A stretch of DNA of 64,000 bases. It comes from Jacaranda mimosifolia. Taxonomy: Eukaryota > Streptophyta > Magnoliopsida > Lamiales > Bignoniaceae. The stretch is taken from the NCBI GenBank assembly GCA_018894105.1, contig CM032124.1, positions 7,425,501 to 7,489,500 on the forward strand, given 5' to 3'. Made by a program: the position numbers and the translations under genes. Below, piece after piece: positions 1 to 12,080 of the stretch (position 1 is its first letter; each line of letters starts with the position of its first letter). The notes beneath the pieces were generated by a model, which was given only the letters and a program-made list of their open reading frames with translations, did not search any database and was not told the origin of the DNA.

Positions 1-728
1 CATCAACTCCATTAAATTCATCCCGAAGGCATGTAAACATAATATTCTTAATATAGATTAGTGGTAAATTACAATTAAATTATTAAATTAGATTTATATA
101 TAAATCACATTTATTATCATGTATATACAAATGTTTATATGTTTTTTTTTTACCTAAACAAGTGTAGTTATAATAAATTATTATATTGAAGCTTCAAAAT
201 TCTACATTTATGTTTACCAATTCTTTACTTAAAAAAATAAAAAAAGCTAATGATCCAACATTTGATAGTTGAGGAATTTCGGTTTTGATTCCACCTATTT
301 GTGGTAATTCAGATTTTTTATGCCTTTTTACTTATATATATATATATATAGATTTTACTTTTTACAAGCATTACTAATGGAATTTATTCTAAATTGAAAT
401 TAAATTCAATTTGTAAAAAAATTATTAAATTAATTCTGTCAATTTTTCCATCTTAGTGCATATATATATATATATACACACACACAAATTAAATATAAAT
501 ATATCACAATTATAAATGGTTGATGAATCAGGTTCCACCATTCATATTATTATTATTATATTATACAAATATATATATATATATATATGCCAAATACATA
601 TACATAATATGAAATTTAGCGGTCAAAAGTCTTTACGAAAGGACTATATATTTATTTTAACTATAGAGAATGAACTGCATTTAATAAATTCATGCATATG
701 CTGTATTAAACATGACTTGATTCATGAA
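1..728. repeat. 0.9-kb AT-rich repeat, copy A (cut by window edge)
   Basis: This stretch matches 6587-7311 almost base for base, apart from changes in the lengths of TA and CA runs. Both begin with CATCAACTCCATTAAATTCA and both diverge after TTGATTCATGAAT. It contains TA microsatellites near 340 and 560 and a TA/CA run near 465-485. No protein-coding content is supported; the short open frames are by-products of the repeat. More diverged relatives lie at 5430-5760, 5847-6476 and 8735-9751. Confidence 0.85.
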
Positions 729-1760
729 TCTTTCTTTACATTTAAGTAATATTTGACTCCTATAACTAATATATAAAGTCTTTGATACCATTAGATAATT
801 AACGAAATGAAAAATTGATAATTCAGGTATGTATTTTCAATATGATTCTATACATCACTATCATTAATAAACAAAAAGTAACATACAATGGTAATTTATT
901 TCTTTGTTAGATTATTGCTCGCCCGAGTCGTGAACTCAAGTTATTGACAACTCACATAGGTGTATCCATACAACGAAAGACAGAGGTTAGTAGTGTCCTT
1001 CATTTTTCAGTTTGCTCTGCCTTGGATATTAGTCCTTGGTTGAGAAGTTCAAAAATTATCTATTCAATAAGTTAGTAACGTGAATTTGTAGGGCAAAATT
1101 TTATTTTGTTTTTATAGAAGTCAATAAGTATTTCCTTTCAATTAGTTGCAATAGTAATTTTCTTGTGAACTTAGTAAGTTTATGAAATCTTGCAAGGTCT
1201 TCTAAGAAATTCTTATAATTACTTACAAAAGTTCTTTGCATTTGATAGTAATTTTTAGCCATGCATGCATTGAACATAAAGGTCCTTAATTTCCTTGGAT
1301 AATGTGCATGTGATTATGGGTCTTGACTAGGCTCAGAATCTCTTCGTTTTTTAATTTCAATATTAAGATATAAAAATTTATAGATATAGACATATTAAAA
1401 AATACAAATTTATAAATATCTCGAATTAGAATATTTTAGCTGATTAATTCTATTCATGACATATATTTTTTGTGCTTTAGATTCTCCAAAGCCACCATTT
1501 TCAGGACAGAAACAGACAAGTCCCACTATAAAATTGTCAAATTGATAGTAAAATTTAACTCCATTATTTTTCAGTCTTTATTAACTCAAATTTCAGTCCT
1601 TTTCAAGTCTCAAGCAGGCCAAAATCTCACGCACAAACACACACAGTGAATATTTTGGTTAGCAATTCCAACTACTTGAGAAAAGTAAGAAAAAGGAAAA
1701 AGCCTCAAAACACCCTGGCAGAATCTGGGCTTATCTGGTTTTTTCTGGAAGTCCAAGCAA
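729..1760. other. Intergenic; last part resembles a 5' UTR
   Basis: I see no coding region here. The last ~170 bases before the ATG at 1761 are CA- and CT-richer than the surroundings (a CACACA run near 1640) and would fit the 5' leader of the receptor exon that follows. No TATA box could be assigned with confidence. Confidence 0.4.
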
Positions 1761-1979
1761 ATGGGGTGTTTTAAAAGATCAAAAGTTGCAATCTTGCTGG
1801 GATTTTTGCTACTAATTTTTCCAAAATTAGTGGTGGGTCGGTTTGTGGTGGAGAAGAACAACTTGACAGTGATACATTATAAAAGCATTGGTTCCACATT
1901 TCCACCAAATGTAGGATTAAGCTTGATTAAAGATCCATTACATATCAGCATGCCAACCATATTTGCTCTTGGTCTATAA
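1761..1979 (+). pseudogene. Vacuolar sorting receptor, first-exon fragment
   Basis: The frame opens with MGCFKR, then a hydrophobic stretch (AILLGFLLLIFPKLVVG, residues 10-26) that reads as a signal peptide. Directly after the expected cleavage point comes RFVVEKNNLTV. Plant vacuolar sorting receptors (BP-80/VSR, type I membrane receptors that carry cargo from Golgi to prevacuole) start their mature protein with a GRFVVEKN-type sequence before the protease-associated domain. After about residue 37 the similarity stops and the frame closes at 72 aa, against more than 600 aa for the family. No protease-associated or EGF-like exons are visible downstream. This looks like a copied or stranded first exon rather than a working gene. 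Family recognition is from memory of the motif and was not searched. Confidence 0.55.
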
Positions 1980-2896
1980 CTGTTTATAACTGCATAAACC
2001 TCAACACTATTGCAAATAAGATTCTCCTTTTCTGTTGCTAATACAAGTTCATTGGCAGGAGTCTGCCAACAGATTTTGTAAGATTGGATCAGGATATTCT
2101 ATCACCACTTGCCGGGGAAAAGCAGTTTTGCGTATACGAAACCATAGATTTCTGGGAATAAATTAAAACTCTTGGGTGACCTGAAAACATCAGTATGTTC
2201 CTCTTCCTGGACTAATACTCTTGAGTCTATGTCCCATATTTGACAAGATTCTTGTATTGTGTAGAATGTGGTTGGCTTATAGTTTATTCGTATGCGAACT
2301 TAATATATTGGCTAACGATTGAATTTAAAGGATTTCTGAGTGGTTGCACTTTGTTGGTTGTTATGTATGGAACAAGACAAAAATTTTCTCAAATGTGCCT
2401 AAATTGGACCTTATGTATATGTTGCCCCCAATGATATATGTAGGATGATTTGGTCAAATATTTTTAGTACAGATATAGATTCATTTTCTATCTCTAACTG
2501 TCTAGAAATGACAATAAGAAACTACTTGTGCCTGGTTGCTATGGTAGTCATGGAATGATCTAATAGAGCATTTGTATGGATATGAAAAGTTTGGTAGCAT
2601 GGAAGTTATTACATTATTCTAAGGTCAAAAGTTGTATCTGCTGTAGTAGAATATTCAGAATAATAGTTATCTAACTTTTGAGTAAGTTGTTTATCCTTCC
2701 AATTATGCGTTTCTAATGATCATATCTATCCCAATATGCTGCAATATGTCATCTTTGTGCATTTTACAAAGCTTTGGGGACTCGGGCATCAACGTTTTGA
2801 TCTGTCTTTCCAGTGTGTCTTTTACGTTTGAAAGAATTTTTTGAATGTCTTTTTTGGGGTCTTATATATGTGAAAATGCAGAAAAAAAGATCAATT
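1980..2896. other. Non-coding stretch before the RPA-like gene
   Basis: I find no recognisable coding region. Short open frames at 2240-2434 and 2813-2896 have no family resemblance. The 3' end (GTGAAAATGCAG at ~2870-2881) looks like an intron acceptor or leader immediately upstream of the RPA-like start. Confidence 0.4.
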
Positions 2897-5064
2897 ATGT
2901 CGCAGATTTCAATAATACCAATTAGAGAATTGCAAGTAAATCAGAAATCATGGACACTTCAACTAAGGGCTTTACGAGTTGGCAATGAAATAAGCTGTGG
3001 AGCAAACTTTTCGTCAAAAATGAGAAAGATGATAATGATGGACAATGAAGTGAGTATAACAGCCATAAAGAATATATTATGCAACAAAAATTATACATGC
3101 TAAATTAATGTAACATATTTGTAGGGTACAAGAATTGGAGTAGTGATGTTCAATGACGACCTTCGACATTTTGATGGCATATTCTCACTACACAAGACAT
3201 ACATCATATCTAATGGAGTTGTGCAAAAGTGTAATCCGCTTTATTTCAATGCGCATCCACGTATTGAACTGATAATAAAGAAATATACTTATGTGAAAGA
3301 AGCTCAAGAAGCAGTTGGTGAAGACAATCTCAACTATAATTTTGTGGACTTCACACACATAGATGCGAAGGTTCATGATAGAGAACCTATTGGTAACAAC
3401 ATTTTTTTGTAGCTTATTCTTCATTAATACATTCGTTATTACAAGAAGTGATAATTTCAAATTACTTTTGCAGATGTTTGTGGAATACTCACAAAAGTCA
3501 AGCAATGAAAGACAACAACCACATCCAGGGGGGCACTCAAAGATCTTAGAGAAATAACAATAATGGATAAAGAGTAAGTGGTTTATAATAATCCGATAAA
3601 TACTACTTGCTTGATTCGATAGAAGAATGAACTCAATGCAATAGCATTATCTTCTTATAATACAGATTTCAGCCCATTGTAATTTGTCTTTGGGAAGATT
3701 TGGCTAAGCATGAAGGAGAAGAACTACAAGAAATTCTCAATCAAAACCCAATTGTTGCAATTGCAAATGTGACTGCAAAACAATATCTAGGTATTGTTTC
3801 TATTATAAAAAAATTATTCAATAAAACAAGAAAATAGGAATACTTGTTATCTTTTAAATTTGTATTAGGGGAATTACAACTACAAACAACGTCAGCATCA
3901 ACATTGCAGATAGAACCAACCTATGAGGGAATCCATTCTCTTCGACAATGGTAATTTTTAAAAATAAAAGGAGTAAAAGTATAGTCAATATAAATTTTAT
4001 ATCCAAATAATGCAACTATATGTTTTTAAAATTATGCAGGTCAAGAAAAAATAATGATCCGCTAAAAATTCAAGAAAAAACAATGAAGCAGAGAATGAAA
4101 GCAGCAAAAGAAGTGACTTTACATGAAATAATATACAACAAAGATTCACTGTCAAAGGTACTACATAAGACACAAATTATACTAATCTATATATATATAA
4201 TATACTCAAATATTTAGTATTATTTCTACAAGATACAACTTACTACTTCAAAGGTGTTGTTGAGAGAGTTGAAAATAAATCATATGTGTGGTATGAGTCA
4301 TGCAAAAAATGCATGTCATCAATTTTGAAGACTGAACAAAATACAACTTGCACAAAATGCAGCAATGAAGAGGTGGAAACAGTACTGAGGTATCAGAATA
4401 TATACGTAAGAATTGAATAAAAAATTATTCATACATATGACATATGATATAATATTAAATTAATTTCAGGTACAGAGTGATCTTATATGTTACACAAAAT
4501 GAAGAAAGCGCAATCGTTACGTTGTTTGAAGAGGCGGCTACTGTCTATATTGGATGTCCAGTAGATGAGTATCAGAAATCAATTGAACAGGTGAAGCATT
4601 ATTTGTTCTCATCTTTTGGAACAATTTGAAGAAGAGACAAAATTATGGATTTACTAACACAAAATTTTCTTTTGTAGGGAGAAAATGAATCAAAGTATTA
4701 TAGAGCATTAAGCCTGCAAACATCCAATGAGTTTCGCTTTCTCATCACGTTGAACAACAATACATCAACCAGTAATGGACAACTGAAGGTTGTAGCAGAT
4801 GCAATTGAAAAGATACATCCTAAAATAAAAAACAAAACAATAATGATATCCAATTGTATTTCAACAAAGGACAAGATAATTGACCTTGAAGATGATGTGA
4901 GTAAGAAAGAAGAGACAACAAGCAAAAAAAGAAAAATCACTAAGAAGAAGAAACAAGAAAATAACATCCAGACTTCTGATGATGATGAAAAGACACTTGC
5001 AGAATTGAAGAAGAAAGAAAAGAAGAGAGTTCAGGCTATCAAAATAAAAAAAGAGAAAGATTGA
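2897..5064 (+). pseudogene. Replication protein A 70-kDa subunit-like gene, nine exons, in-frame stop
   Basis: Translating across GT/AG introns gives a protein starting MSQISIIPIREL. Proposed exons are 2897-3049, 3125-3392, 3474-3573, 3666-3790, 3869-3950, 4040-4157, about 4233-4389, 4470-4590 and 4678-5064. The order fits RPA1-like single-stranded-DNA-binding proteins: an N-terminal OB fold (exons 1-2, with GTRIGVVMFNDD), a second OB fold (exons 3-5, with VICLWEDLAKHEG), then a C-terminal domain whose CKKC...CTKC cysteines form the usual zinc site. The tail from about 4870 is lysine- and glutamate-rich and could be nuclear. Two defects are visible: an in-frame TGA at 3506-3508 in exon 3, and an exon 6/7 junction that does not hold frame as placed. 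Host RPA1 is longer. Plant Helitrons often carry RPA-like genes of this kind, so a transposon origin is more likely than a host gene. Confidence 0.75.
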
Positions 5065-5429
5065 TAGAGCAATGTATTCTTGATTGGTGTTTTCTGAATG
5101 ATTTAATAGCAAGCTCTTTATTATAGTTCACATTTTGTAATTTGAATTAGATTTATCCCCATATTTTCAATGATTTGGGACTAAATTGCATAAGTTTGTC
5201 ACCACCAAGCGTTAGAATTTTTGCTACTATAGCTAACTTGAAGTAAGTTACTTTCTCCACATTGAAGTTAATCATATTATAAATTAAAAAATGCTCACTT
5301 CACTTTTGTTGCTCGATGAGAACGGAAAAGATAGTTTCCTAATACCTGAAGTAATTGAAGATTACAAAAGTGCAATACAAATGTAGAGACTCGAGCCACC
5401 ACTTGGGTACTGCCGACCGTCAATCAAGC
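5065..5429. other. 3' flank of the RPA-like gene
   Basis: This is AT-rich flank. A possible polyadenylation region is the T/A-rich sequence after 5100. I see nothing else that can be supported. Confidence 0.3.
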
Positions 5430-5760
5430 TAAATAAAAAAGGCTAATGATTAACTAATGAAATTACTAGCATTACTTATCAAGTTTATTTTAAACTTAAA
5501 TTAAATTCAAAAAAAAAATTATTAAATTAATTCTATCAATTTTTTCATCTTAGCATTTGTACGATAAATATAAATATATATATATATATATCTCACATTT
5601 ATAAAAGTATGAATAGATACATTTTGTTGGATAAAATGTTCATCGAATCATGTGCCACCATTCATATTCTACGAATATATCCGCCAAATACATAATATAT
5701 AAATATATATAATCTAATAGTCAAAAGACTTTACGAAAGAATAATTGTATTCGTTAATGT
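5430..5760. repeat. 0.9-kb repeat, partial copy B
   Basis: It shares with copies C and E the segments around 'aagcattactaatgaaatt', 'ttattaaattaattctatca', a TA microsatellite, and 'ccaccattcatattctacga'. It lacks the beginning and end of the unit. Confidence 0.7.
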
Positions 5761-5846
5761 ATTTTGGACAACTATGGTCTTCAATTAGTCGGTATAGTAC
5801 GATAAATTTATTTCTATACCAAAAATATGATAGCTTTGGAATTCAC

Positions 5847-6476
5847 GCGGAGTTGGGCGTGCAAGTTGTTTTATAATTAAATTATTAACTTAAGTTTATA
5901 TAGTTATATTCAGTGTGTACAAATATTTATATTTATATTTACATAAAAAAATATAGTCATAATAAATTATTATATTGAAGCTTCAAAATTCTACAATTAT
6001 ATTTACCACTTTTTGACTAAAAAAATATAAAAAGCTAATGATCCAACGTTCTATAGTTTAGAAATTTTGGTTCTGATTGCACCTATTTGTGGTGATTCAA
6101 ATTTTTTATGTCTTTTGGCTTATATACACATTTTATTTATTACAAGCATTACTAATGAAATTTATTTTGAATTGAAATTAAATTAAATTTATAAAAAAAA
6201 TTATTAAATTAATTCTATCAATTTTTTCATTTTAGCACACACACACACACACGCACACAAAATAAAAATAAATATATCACATTTATAAAAGTATGAATAA
6301 ATACATTTTATTGGATAAAGTGTTCGATGAATCATGTGCCACCATTCATATTCTACGAATGTATCTGCCAAATACATAATATGTAATCTAACAGTCAAAA
6401 GTCTTTTCGAAAGAACAATTACGTATCCAAATCATTTAACTATCCAAATACATAATATATATCCGCCAAACATTAA
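5847..6476. repeat. 0.9-kb repeat, diverged copy C
   Basis: It aligns with copy A from the 'ttatattgaagcttcaaaat' segment onward. It includes the 'aaaaagctaatgatccaac' and 'cacctatttgtggtgattca' blocks and a CA microsatellite at 6237-6258. It resembles copy E more closely than copy A. Confidence 0.75.
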
Positions 6477-7391
6477 TGCAAGTCAATTAATGATCCAATG
6501 AATGATTGCTTGGATTCATGGTCATTATCAATCATTACTTATAAAAAATTGTATGCATATGACCAAAAGATTCTTTCAGTAAATGCCATCAACTCCATTA
6601 AATTCATCCCGAAGGCATGTAAACATAATATTCTTAATATAGATTAGTGGTAAATTACAATTAAATTATTAAATTAGATTTATATATAAATCACATTTAT
6701 TATCATGTATATACAAATGTTTATATGTTTTTTTTTACCTAAAAAAGTGTAGTTATAATAAATTATTATATTGAAGCTTCAAAATTCTACATTTATGTTT
6801 ACCAATTCTTTACTTAAAAAAATAAAAAAAGCTAATGATCCAACATTTGATAGTTGAGGAATTTCGATTTTGATTCCACCTATTTGTGGTAATTCAGATT
6901 TTTTATGCCTTTTTACTTATATATATATATATATATATAGATTTTACTTTTTACAAGCATTACTAATGGAATTTATTCTAAATTGAAATTAAATTCAATT
7001 TGTAAAAAAATTATTAAATTAATTCTGTCAATTTTTCCATCTTAGTACATATATATATACACACACACACACAAATTAAATATAAATATATCACAATTAT
7101 AAATGGTTGATGAATTAGGTTCCACCATTCATATTATTATTATTATATTATACAAATATATATATATATATGCCAAATACATATACATAATATGAAATTT
7201 AGCGGTCAAAAGTCTTTACGAAAGGACTATATATTTATTTTAACTATAGAGAATGAACTGCATTTAATAAATTCATGTATATGCTGTGTTAAACATGACT
7301 TGATTCATGAATAATAATTGTATACATTATTTATTTAGCAGTCAATTGAACATTTTCTTTTCAAATTCTAGATGTACACATTACATTATAT
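6477..7391. repeat. 0.9-kb repeat, copy D (near-identical to copy A)
   Basis: The interval 6587-7311 is nearly identical to 1-728. The 110 bases before it match the beginning of copy E (8735-8830), and the bases after it to about 7391 match 9670-9751. This copy therefore shows the fullest unit, about 915 bp. No terminal inverted repeats or flanking duplications are evident at the proposed ends. Confidence 0.8.
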
Positions 7392-7912
7392 TATCATGTA
7401 TAATCTTTTATAGTTATGTTTATATATTATATATTTAATATATATATACACCATATATATTATTATTATAGATTATATATATCTCTACGAAAGAGGCCAA
7501 AGTGGTTAACAGTGGCCAAATTTTGGCCTTGCCTCTGTCTTCTGAAAGGCCAACGTTCAATTTCTTTTCTTTTTTTTTTTTAATTTGAATTTTAAATTTT
7601 TTAAATAATATTTAGAGTCAAATATTTGAAATGTCGAGTGTTCGACAATTTTAGATTGGTGTAGGATAGTCAAAATTACTATCTAAAAAATTGGATACTC
7701 AATCGAAACTACCCATCCAAATATCCACTCCTAAATTCACACCAATAAATGTTTATTAAATTTTCAATAAAAAATTTGCATAATTTTCACTTTTCAAAAA
7801 TTACTATATATATATAAGTTGTATATCAATCTTACTATTGACATGCAATATTAGATAAGCAACAAATTAAATTTAAAATTTATTTTTAATTAGTAAATAC
7901 AATATTTATTGC
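7392..7912. other. AT-rich spacer with a SINE-like patch
   Basis: Most of this is TA-rich. At about 7486-7585 there is a more GC-balanced segment (gaggccaaagtggttaacag ... ggccaacgttcaatttc) followed by a T-rich run. A tRNA-like head with a box B-like 'gttcaatttc' is possible, but the evidence is thin. Confidence 0.3.
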
Positions 7913-8505
7913 TAGGGGTGTTCATAATTCAGTCAACCGGCCGAACTGAACCGATGTCGAAAATTCAAGTTGTACCGAATACCAAACCAAAAATTTTAGT
8001 TTGGTATTCAGTTATTTTATTAAAAAAATGGATATTCAATTCAATTTCAATTTTTTGTACCAATTAATCGAATCGAACCAAATTATTAATTAAAAAATAT
8101 ATATTAATAATCATATTTATTGTTAATTAATAAATATGTTACATTGACATATATATTAATTAATATATATATACTATTAATAGTATATATATAAATATAT
8201 TACATTAATATATATTAATAACAGTACATATACTGCTAATAGTACATATATGTATTAATTAACAACAATATATATATATTAATATTAATAATAAAAATTA
8301 AAAAATTCAGTATTTCAATTTTTAACCAAACCCAATCGAACCAAAATAAACCCATTCTACACTATTAATTAACAACACTATATATATATATATATAAATA
8401 TTAATATTAATATTAATATTAAAAAAAATCAGTATTTCAATTTTTAACCAAGCCAAACCAAAAAAAATTCAGCCGAATCAAAATAAACCCACTCTACGCT
8501 AGCTA
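7913..8505. repeat. MITE-like element with duplicated core
   Basis: It begins GCTAGGGGTGTTCATAATTC and ends near CCACTCTACGCTAGC, so GCTAG lies at both edges. Internally the segment 'cagtatttcaatttttaacc ... aaaataaacccattctacac' occurs twice in tandem (about 8306-8365 and 8431-8498). Motifs such as accgaaccaa/aaccaaa are typical of low-complexity plant repeats beginning 'aggggtgttca'. No coding capacity. Confidence 0.5.
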
Positions 8506-8734
8506 TAAATAAACCCAAAGCCTCGCACCCATTTCCTTTTTCATTACTCCCAGAAGTTCGGCAACTCAACTCCTACCTCAACCACGCAGTCCCGGAAGTT
8601 GCTTTCCAAGATATTGCATATTTCCGGCAGGTAATGCATCACAAACATTACCACAATCTGTTCTATATCCGTTTCCTTTCTCTTATGCATCCGTAAAAAT
8701 CCAAGAGTTTGTTAAACGCAAGAAATTTCATTGA
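8506..8734. other. Exon-like GC-richer patch
   Basis: The interval 8510-8632 is C-rich and differs from its surroundings in base composition. It ends CCGGCAG|GTAATGCATC, which would make a good splice donor at 8633. It may be a captured untranslated first exon. I cannot identify a gene. Confidence 0.25.
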
Positions 8735-9751
8735 TTTAATGGATGATTATTAGGATTGATGGTAATTATCAATTATCAATTATTACCTACAAAAAATCTG
8801 CATGCATATGACCAAAAATTCCTTTCAACAAATGTCATTTTTATGGGGTTATAATTGCAATCACCTCCACTTAACTTTGTCCCAGGACATGCATACGTAA
8901 TATTTTTAATATGTATAGGAGAGTGGTAAATTATAATTAAATTGTTAACTTAGGTTTACATATATAGGTCAAATGTAAGTACAAATATTTATACTTACAT
9001 AAAAAATATAGTTCTAATAAATTATTATATTGAAGCGTCAAAATTCTACATTTATATTTACCAATTCTTGACTGAAAAAAAATTAAAAGGCTAATGATCA
9101 AACATTCTATTGTTGAGAAATTTTCGTTCTGATTGCACCTATTTGTGGTAATTCAAATTTTTTCATGTCTTTTGACTTATATACACATTTTATTTGTTAC
9201 AAGCATTACTAATGAAATTTATTTTGAATTTAAATTAAATTAAATTTGTAAAAAAAATTATTAAATTAATTCTATCAATTTTTTCATCTTAGCGTGTGCG
9301 CACACATACACAAAAATTAAATATAAATATATCACATTTATAAAAATATGAATAGATACATTTTATTGGATATAAAATGTTCGATGAATTATGTGCCACC
9401 ATTCATATTTTACGAATGTATCCGCCAAATACATAATATATAATCTAACAGTCAAAAGACTTTTTGAAAGAACGATTAACTATCCAAATCAATTAACTAT
9501 TCAAATACAAATATATATATATATATATATATGCCAAATACATATACATAATATGAAATTTAGCGGTCAAAAGTCTTTACGAAAGGACTATATATTTATT
9601 TTAACTATAGAGAATGAACTGCATTTAATAAATTCATGTATATGCTGTGTTAAACATGACTTGATTCATGAATAATAATTGTATACATTATTTATTTAGC
9701 AGTCAATTGAACATTTTCTTTTCAAATTCTAGATGTACACATTACATTATA
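8735..9751. repeat. 0.9-kb repeat, chimeric copy E/F
   Basis: The first part (8735-9500) follows the diverged C-type sequence. The last part (about 9505-9751) is almost identical to the D-type tail at 7160-7391, including 'tatgaaatttagcggtcaaa'. The switch lies at a TA microsatellite (about 9511-9532). This suggests recombination or slippage between copies. Confidence 0.7.
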
Positions 9752-10164
9752 TTCGAAATAATAATTGTATTAAAATTAATTAAATTAAGTCTTTTCGAAC
9801 TTAACAAATGTACATACATCATATTCAATTCATGTATTATTATCATAATAAATAAAATTAATATTAACATTAATTAAATCAAATCACATTAATTTAGTGG
9901 TCCATAGGAATATCATGGATTTGTTCTACTAACCTTACAAAGCAAGAAAAAAAAAAGAGAAAAGCAAGAAGAAAAATCCTTCAAATATAGTCGTGTAACT
10001 TATTGTATTTTTGTCTCACATATAACGTACAATTGAACGACTCAAGAAAGGATTCATTGACATAGATGTATACGAATATTTTGATATCACACTAACAAAG
10101 AACAAATGCCTGGTATGACTCTCTCAATACAAGCCTCACTAAAAAATCTTTCTATTTGTAGAAA
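9752..10164. other. Non-coding stretch
   Basis: AT-rich sequence with a purine run near 9945-9970. Nothing further can be supported. Confidence 0.3.
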
Positions 10165-11077
10165 CTAATAATATACTTTTTTATAAAATGAATGTTTAGC
10201 CGTTGCAACATTCTCTACGCAAGCTGTATGATGAGAGCCTAAAAGTCCTCTTTCTTCTGTATACAGCACCAGCACCTGATCCTTACTTAAGACCAGTTCT
10301 TTGCTGAGTATATATCTCATTTTCACGTGAAAATCCAAGCTTTCTCTCTGCATCCTTGTTAAAGACCGCAAGGAGCCCGGCCACGGCTTTCAATTGGACA
10401 CTACCCTAGCATTAAGCCTCATTTCCATCTGGTGTATGCACACAACCGCCATCATTTGCCCAGGTACACCCAACAACAACTTCTTTTTGTGCTTGTGGTT
10501 TATCTTTATTTATTATTATAGTATCATGTTGTGCTTCATCCAATCGGGGATCTTTGTTTTGAGTAACTTTGTTAATTTCTCAGTAAATAATTATTTATTT
10601 AGCAGTTAAACATGGATAGAATACATATATCTGTTAGTCTTCTCACTTACTCTTTGACCCCTTTTTCTCTATCTACACCAATTAAAAAGATTATACAAAT
10701 TTTGACAAGAGCTTAGAATTTTTGACAAACATGCATTTGTTCATTGAATTAACAAAAATTCAATCAGTTTCCAGTATGGAGTTGACTATATTAGAGCAAA
10801 CTGTGACCCAGTTAAAATTTCTCCACCTAAACTTGGTAATTAAATGTTGATGTAACAGTCAATTGAAGCACTACTCACCGAAATCTTCTGCACACTGGGC
10901 ACTGAATCTCTTCACACGCTCACTGTGCTGATCAACTGACCGAAAGGCCTCTTTATAATTTTCTTGATCATTTGGGCAAAATGATCCTTGGGTTTCGTTT
11001 GGAGTTTTTAGTAGAGAGGTATTTTCTTGTGTGATTCTGGATTCCTCCACTTCTATTTGTATATGACTCACAGCCAT
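10165..11077 (-). pseudogene. Unidentified gene fragment(s), minus strand
   Basis: A minus-strand frame from ATG at 11077 gives 68 codons (starting MAVSHIQIEVEES, later VDQHSERVKRFSAQ). It runs into TTCGGTGAGTAG, so a splice donor at about 10879 fits (exon roughly 11077-10880). It is polar and charged, as an N-terminal exon of a soluble protein would be. A second minus-strand frame (10371-10165, 68 codons from ATG) follows ~500 bases downstream, but I could not link the two with confidence. I do not recognise the product. No further exons were found before the next repeats, so it is probably a stranded fragment. Confidence 0.3.
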
Positions 11078-11559
11078 CGCTAGAAAAAATCTAACCTTGA
11101 GGCAATAAATCCAACAAAAATAGGGAAAAAGGAAAAAAAGCTCAACTTTGATGAAGCTGGAAAAAAAGAGGGATAAGAATCCAACAAATCACAGACCATC
11201 ATGCCTATTCTTGACATATTCATTTCTATAATTTCAGATCTGATTCATACGAATCAATTATTATGTCAATTTTGCATGTCAGCTTTCACGAAATAATCTA
11301 AAAACACACTTAGATCACTAGATACTCCTCCCCAGCATACATCTTTGGACTTCAACCACTCTAAACCTAAAGGCTTTTCCCATTATTTCCTTAGAAAAGG
11401 TGAGCCTTGAAAGCTGAAACTCAGACCAATTTTACTCTCTTTTAATTTCTCTGTCTTCTGGCAGAAAATGAATCAATTCTTGATGTCAACTGTCCACAAA
11501 TAAATGCAGCAGTTTTATGCTATTATAATAGTTGAATGAATAGAGCCCATACCCCATTT
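11078..11559. other. Upstream flank of the fragment
   Basis: No gene, RNA or clear repeat was seen in this stretch. Confidence 0.3.
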
Positions 11560-12080
11560 CTCTCCTTTTAGGATTCGGAATGGTTGGGCTCGGGTAACTA
11601 ATCGAGTAACTGATTGAGTTCTAGCTCCCCTCCTGGCTCCCTTTGGTCGGAATGCGGGGCAGCTGCGGCTCTCCTTTGCTTATAGTCCCAATTATTGATA
11701 AAAAGCTTGACTCAAAGCAGCTTTCAGGAGTGGGCTTTGAGAACGGATTCATCCCCAGATGAGCCTATATTATTAGTAAAGAGGAGAAAAGCTCATATTT
11801 GCATAAGTAATAGTGGAGAACACCCGAGCATCATTGGTAGGAGAAAACAATAGGGGTAGAAACCTATTGCCAATGTTACCGGTAGGGTTTGTTTGGCAAG
11901 TGGGTAAATTAGGTGCTTGACTAAGCACAAAGTTTAGACGAGTTCCAGTAAAGACTAAAGACCACAACAAAAGAATTGGAAAAGGAGAAAATTAAAACGT
12001 AGGTAGATGAGAGTCCATCTGCGCCTCCATGCAGAGGGGCCAAGTGTGGCTTACGCTCTTGATTTTGTGATGATAGTTCA
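11560..12080. other. Possible organelle-derived patch
   Basis: Base composition changes abruptly to more GC (for example cggaatggttgggctcgggt, ctcccctcctggctcccttt, gaatgcggggcagctgcggc). The style is like plant mitochondrial intergenic DNA and unlike the AT-rich neighbours. A minus-strand 65-codon frame (11970-11773) lies inside it. No organelle gene is recognised, so this rests on composition alone. Confidence 0.25.

Noticed and set aside
6237..6258. CA-rich run as a Z-DNA or regulatory element
   Set aside because: It is a simple microsatellite that varies between repeat copies, with no sign of function.
1..7311. Copies A and D as LTRs of an element containing the RPA-like gene
   Set aside because: No TG...CA ends, primer site, polypurine tract or gag/pol. 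The related B, C and E copies also argue for a dispersed or tandem repeat.
9391..9675. 94-codon plus-strand frame at the E/F repeat
   Set aside because: It runs through a TA microsatellite and repeat DNA; the same sequence elsewhere is not open in the same way.
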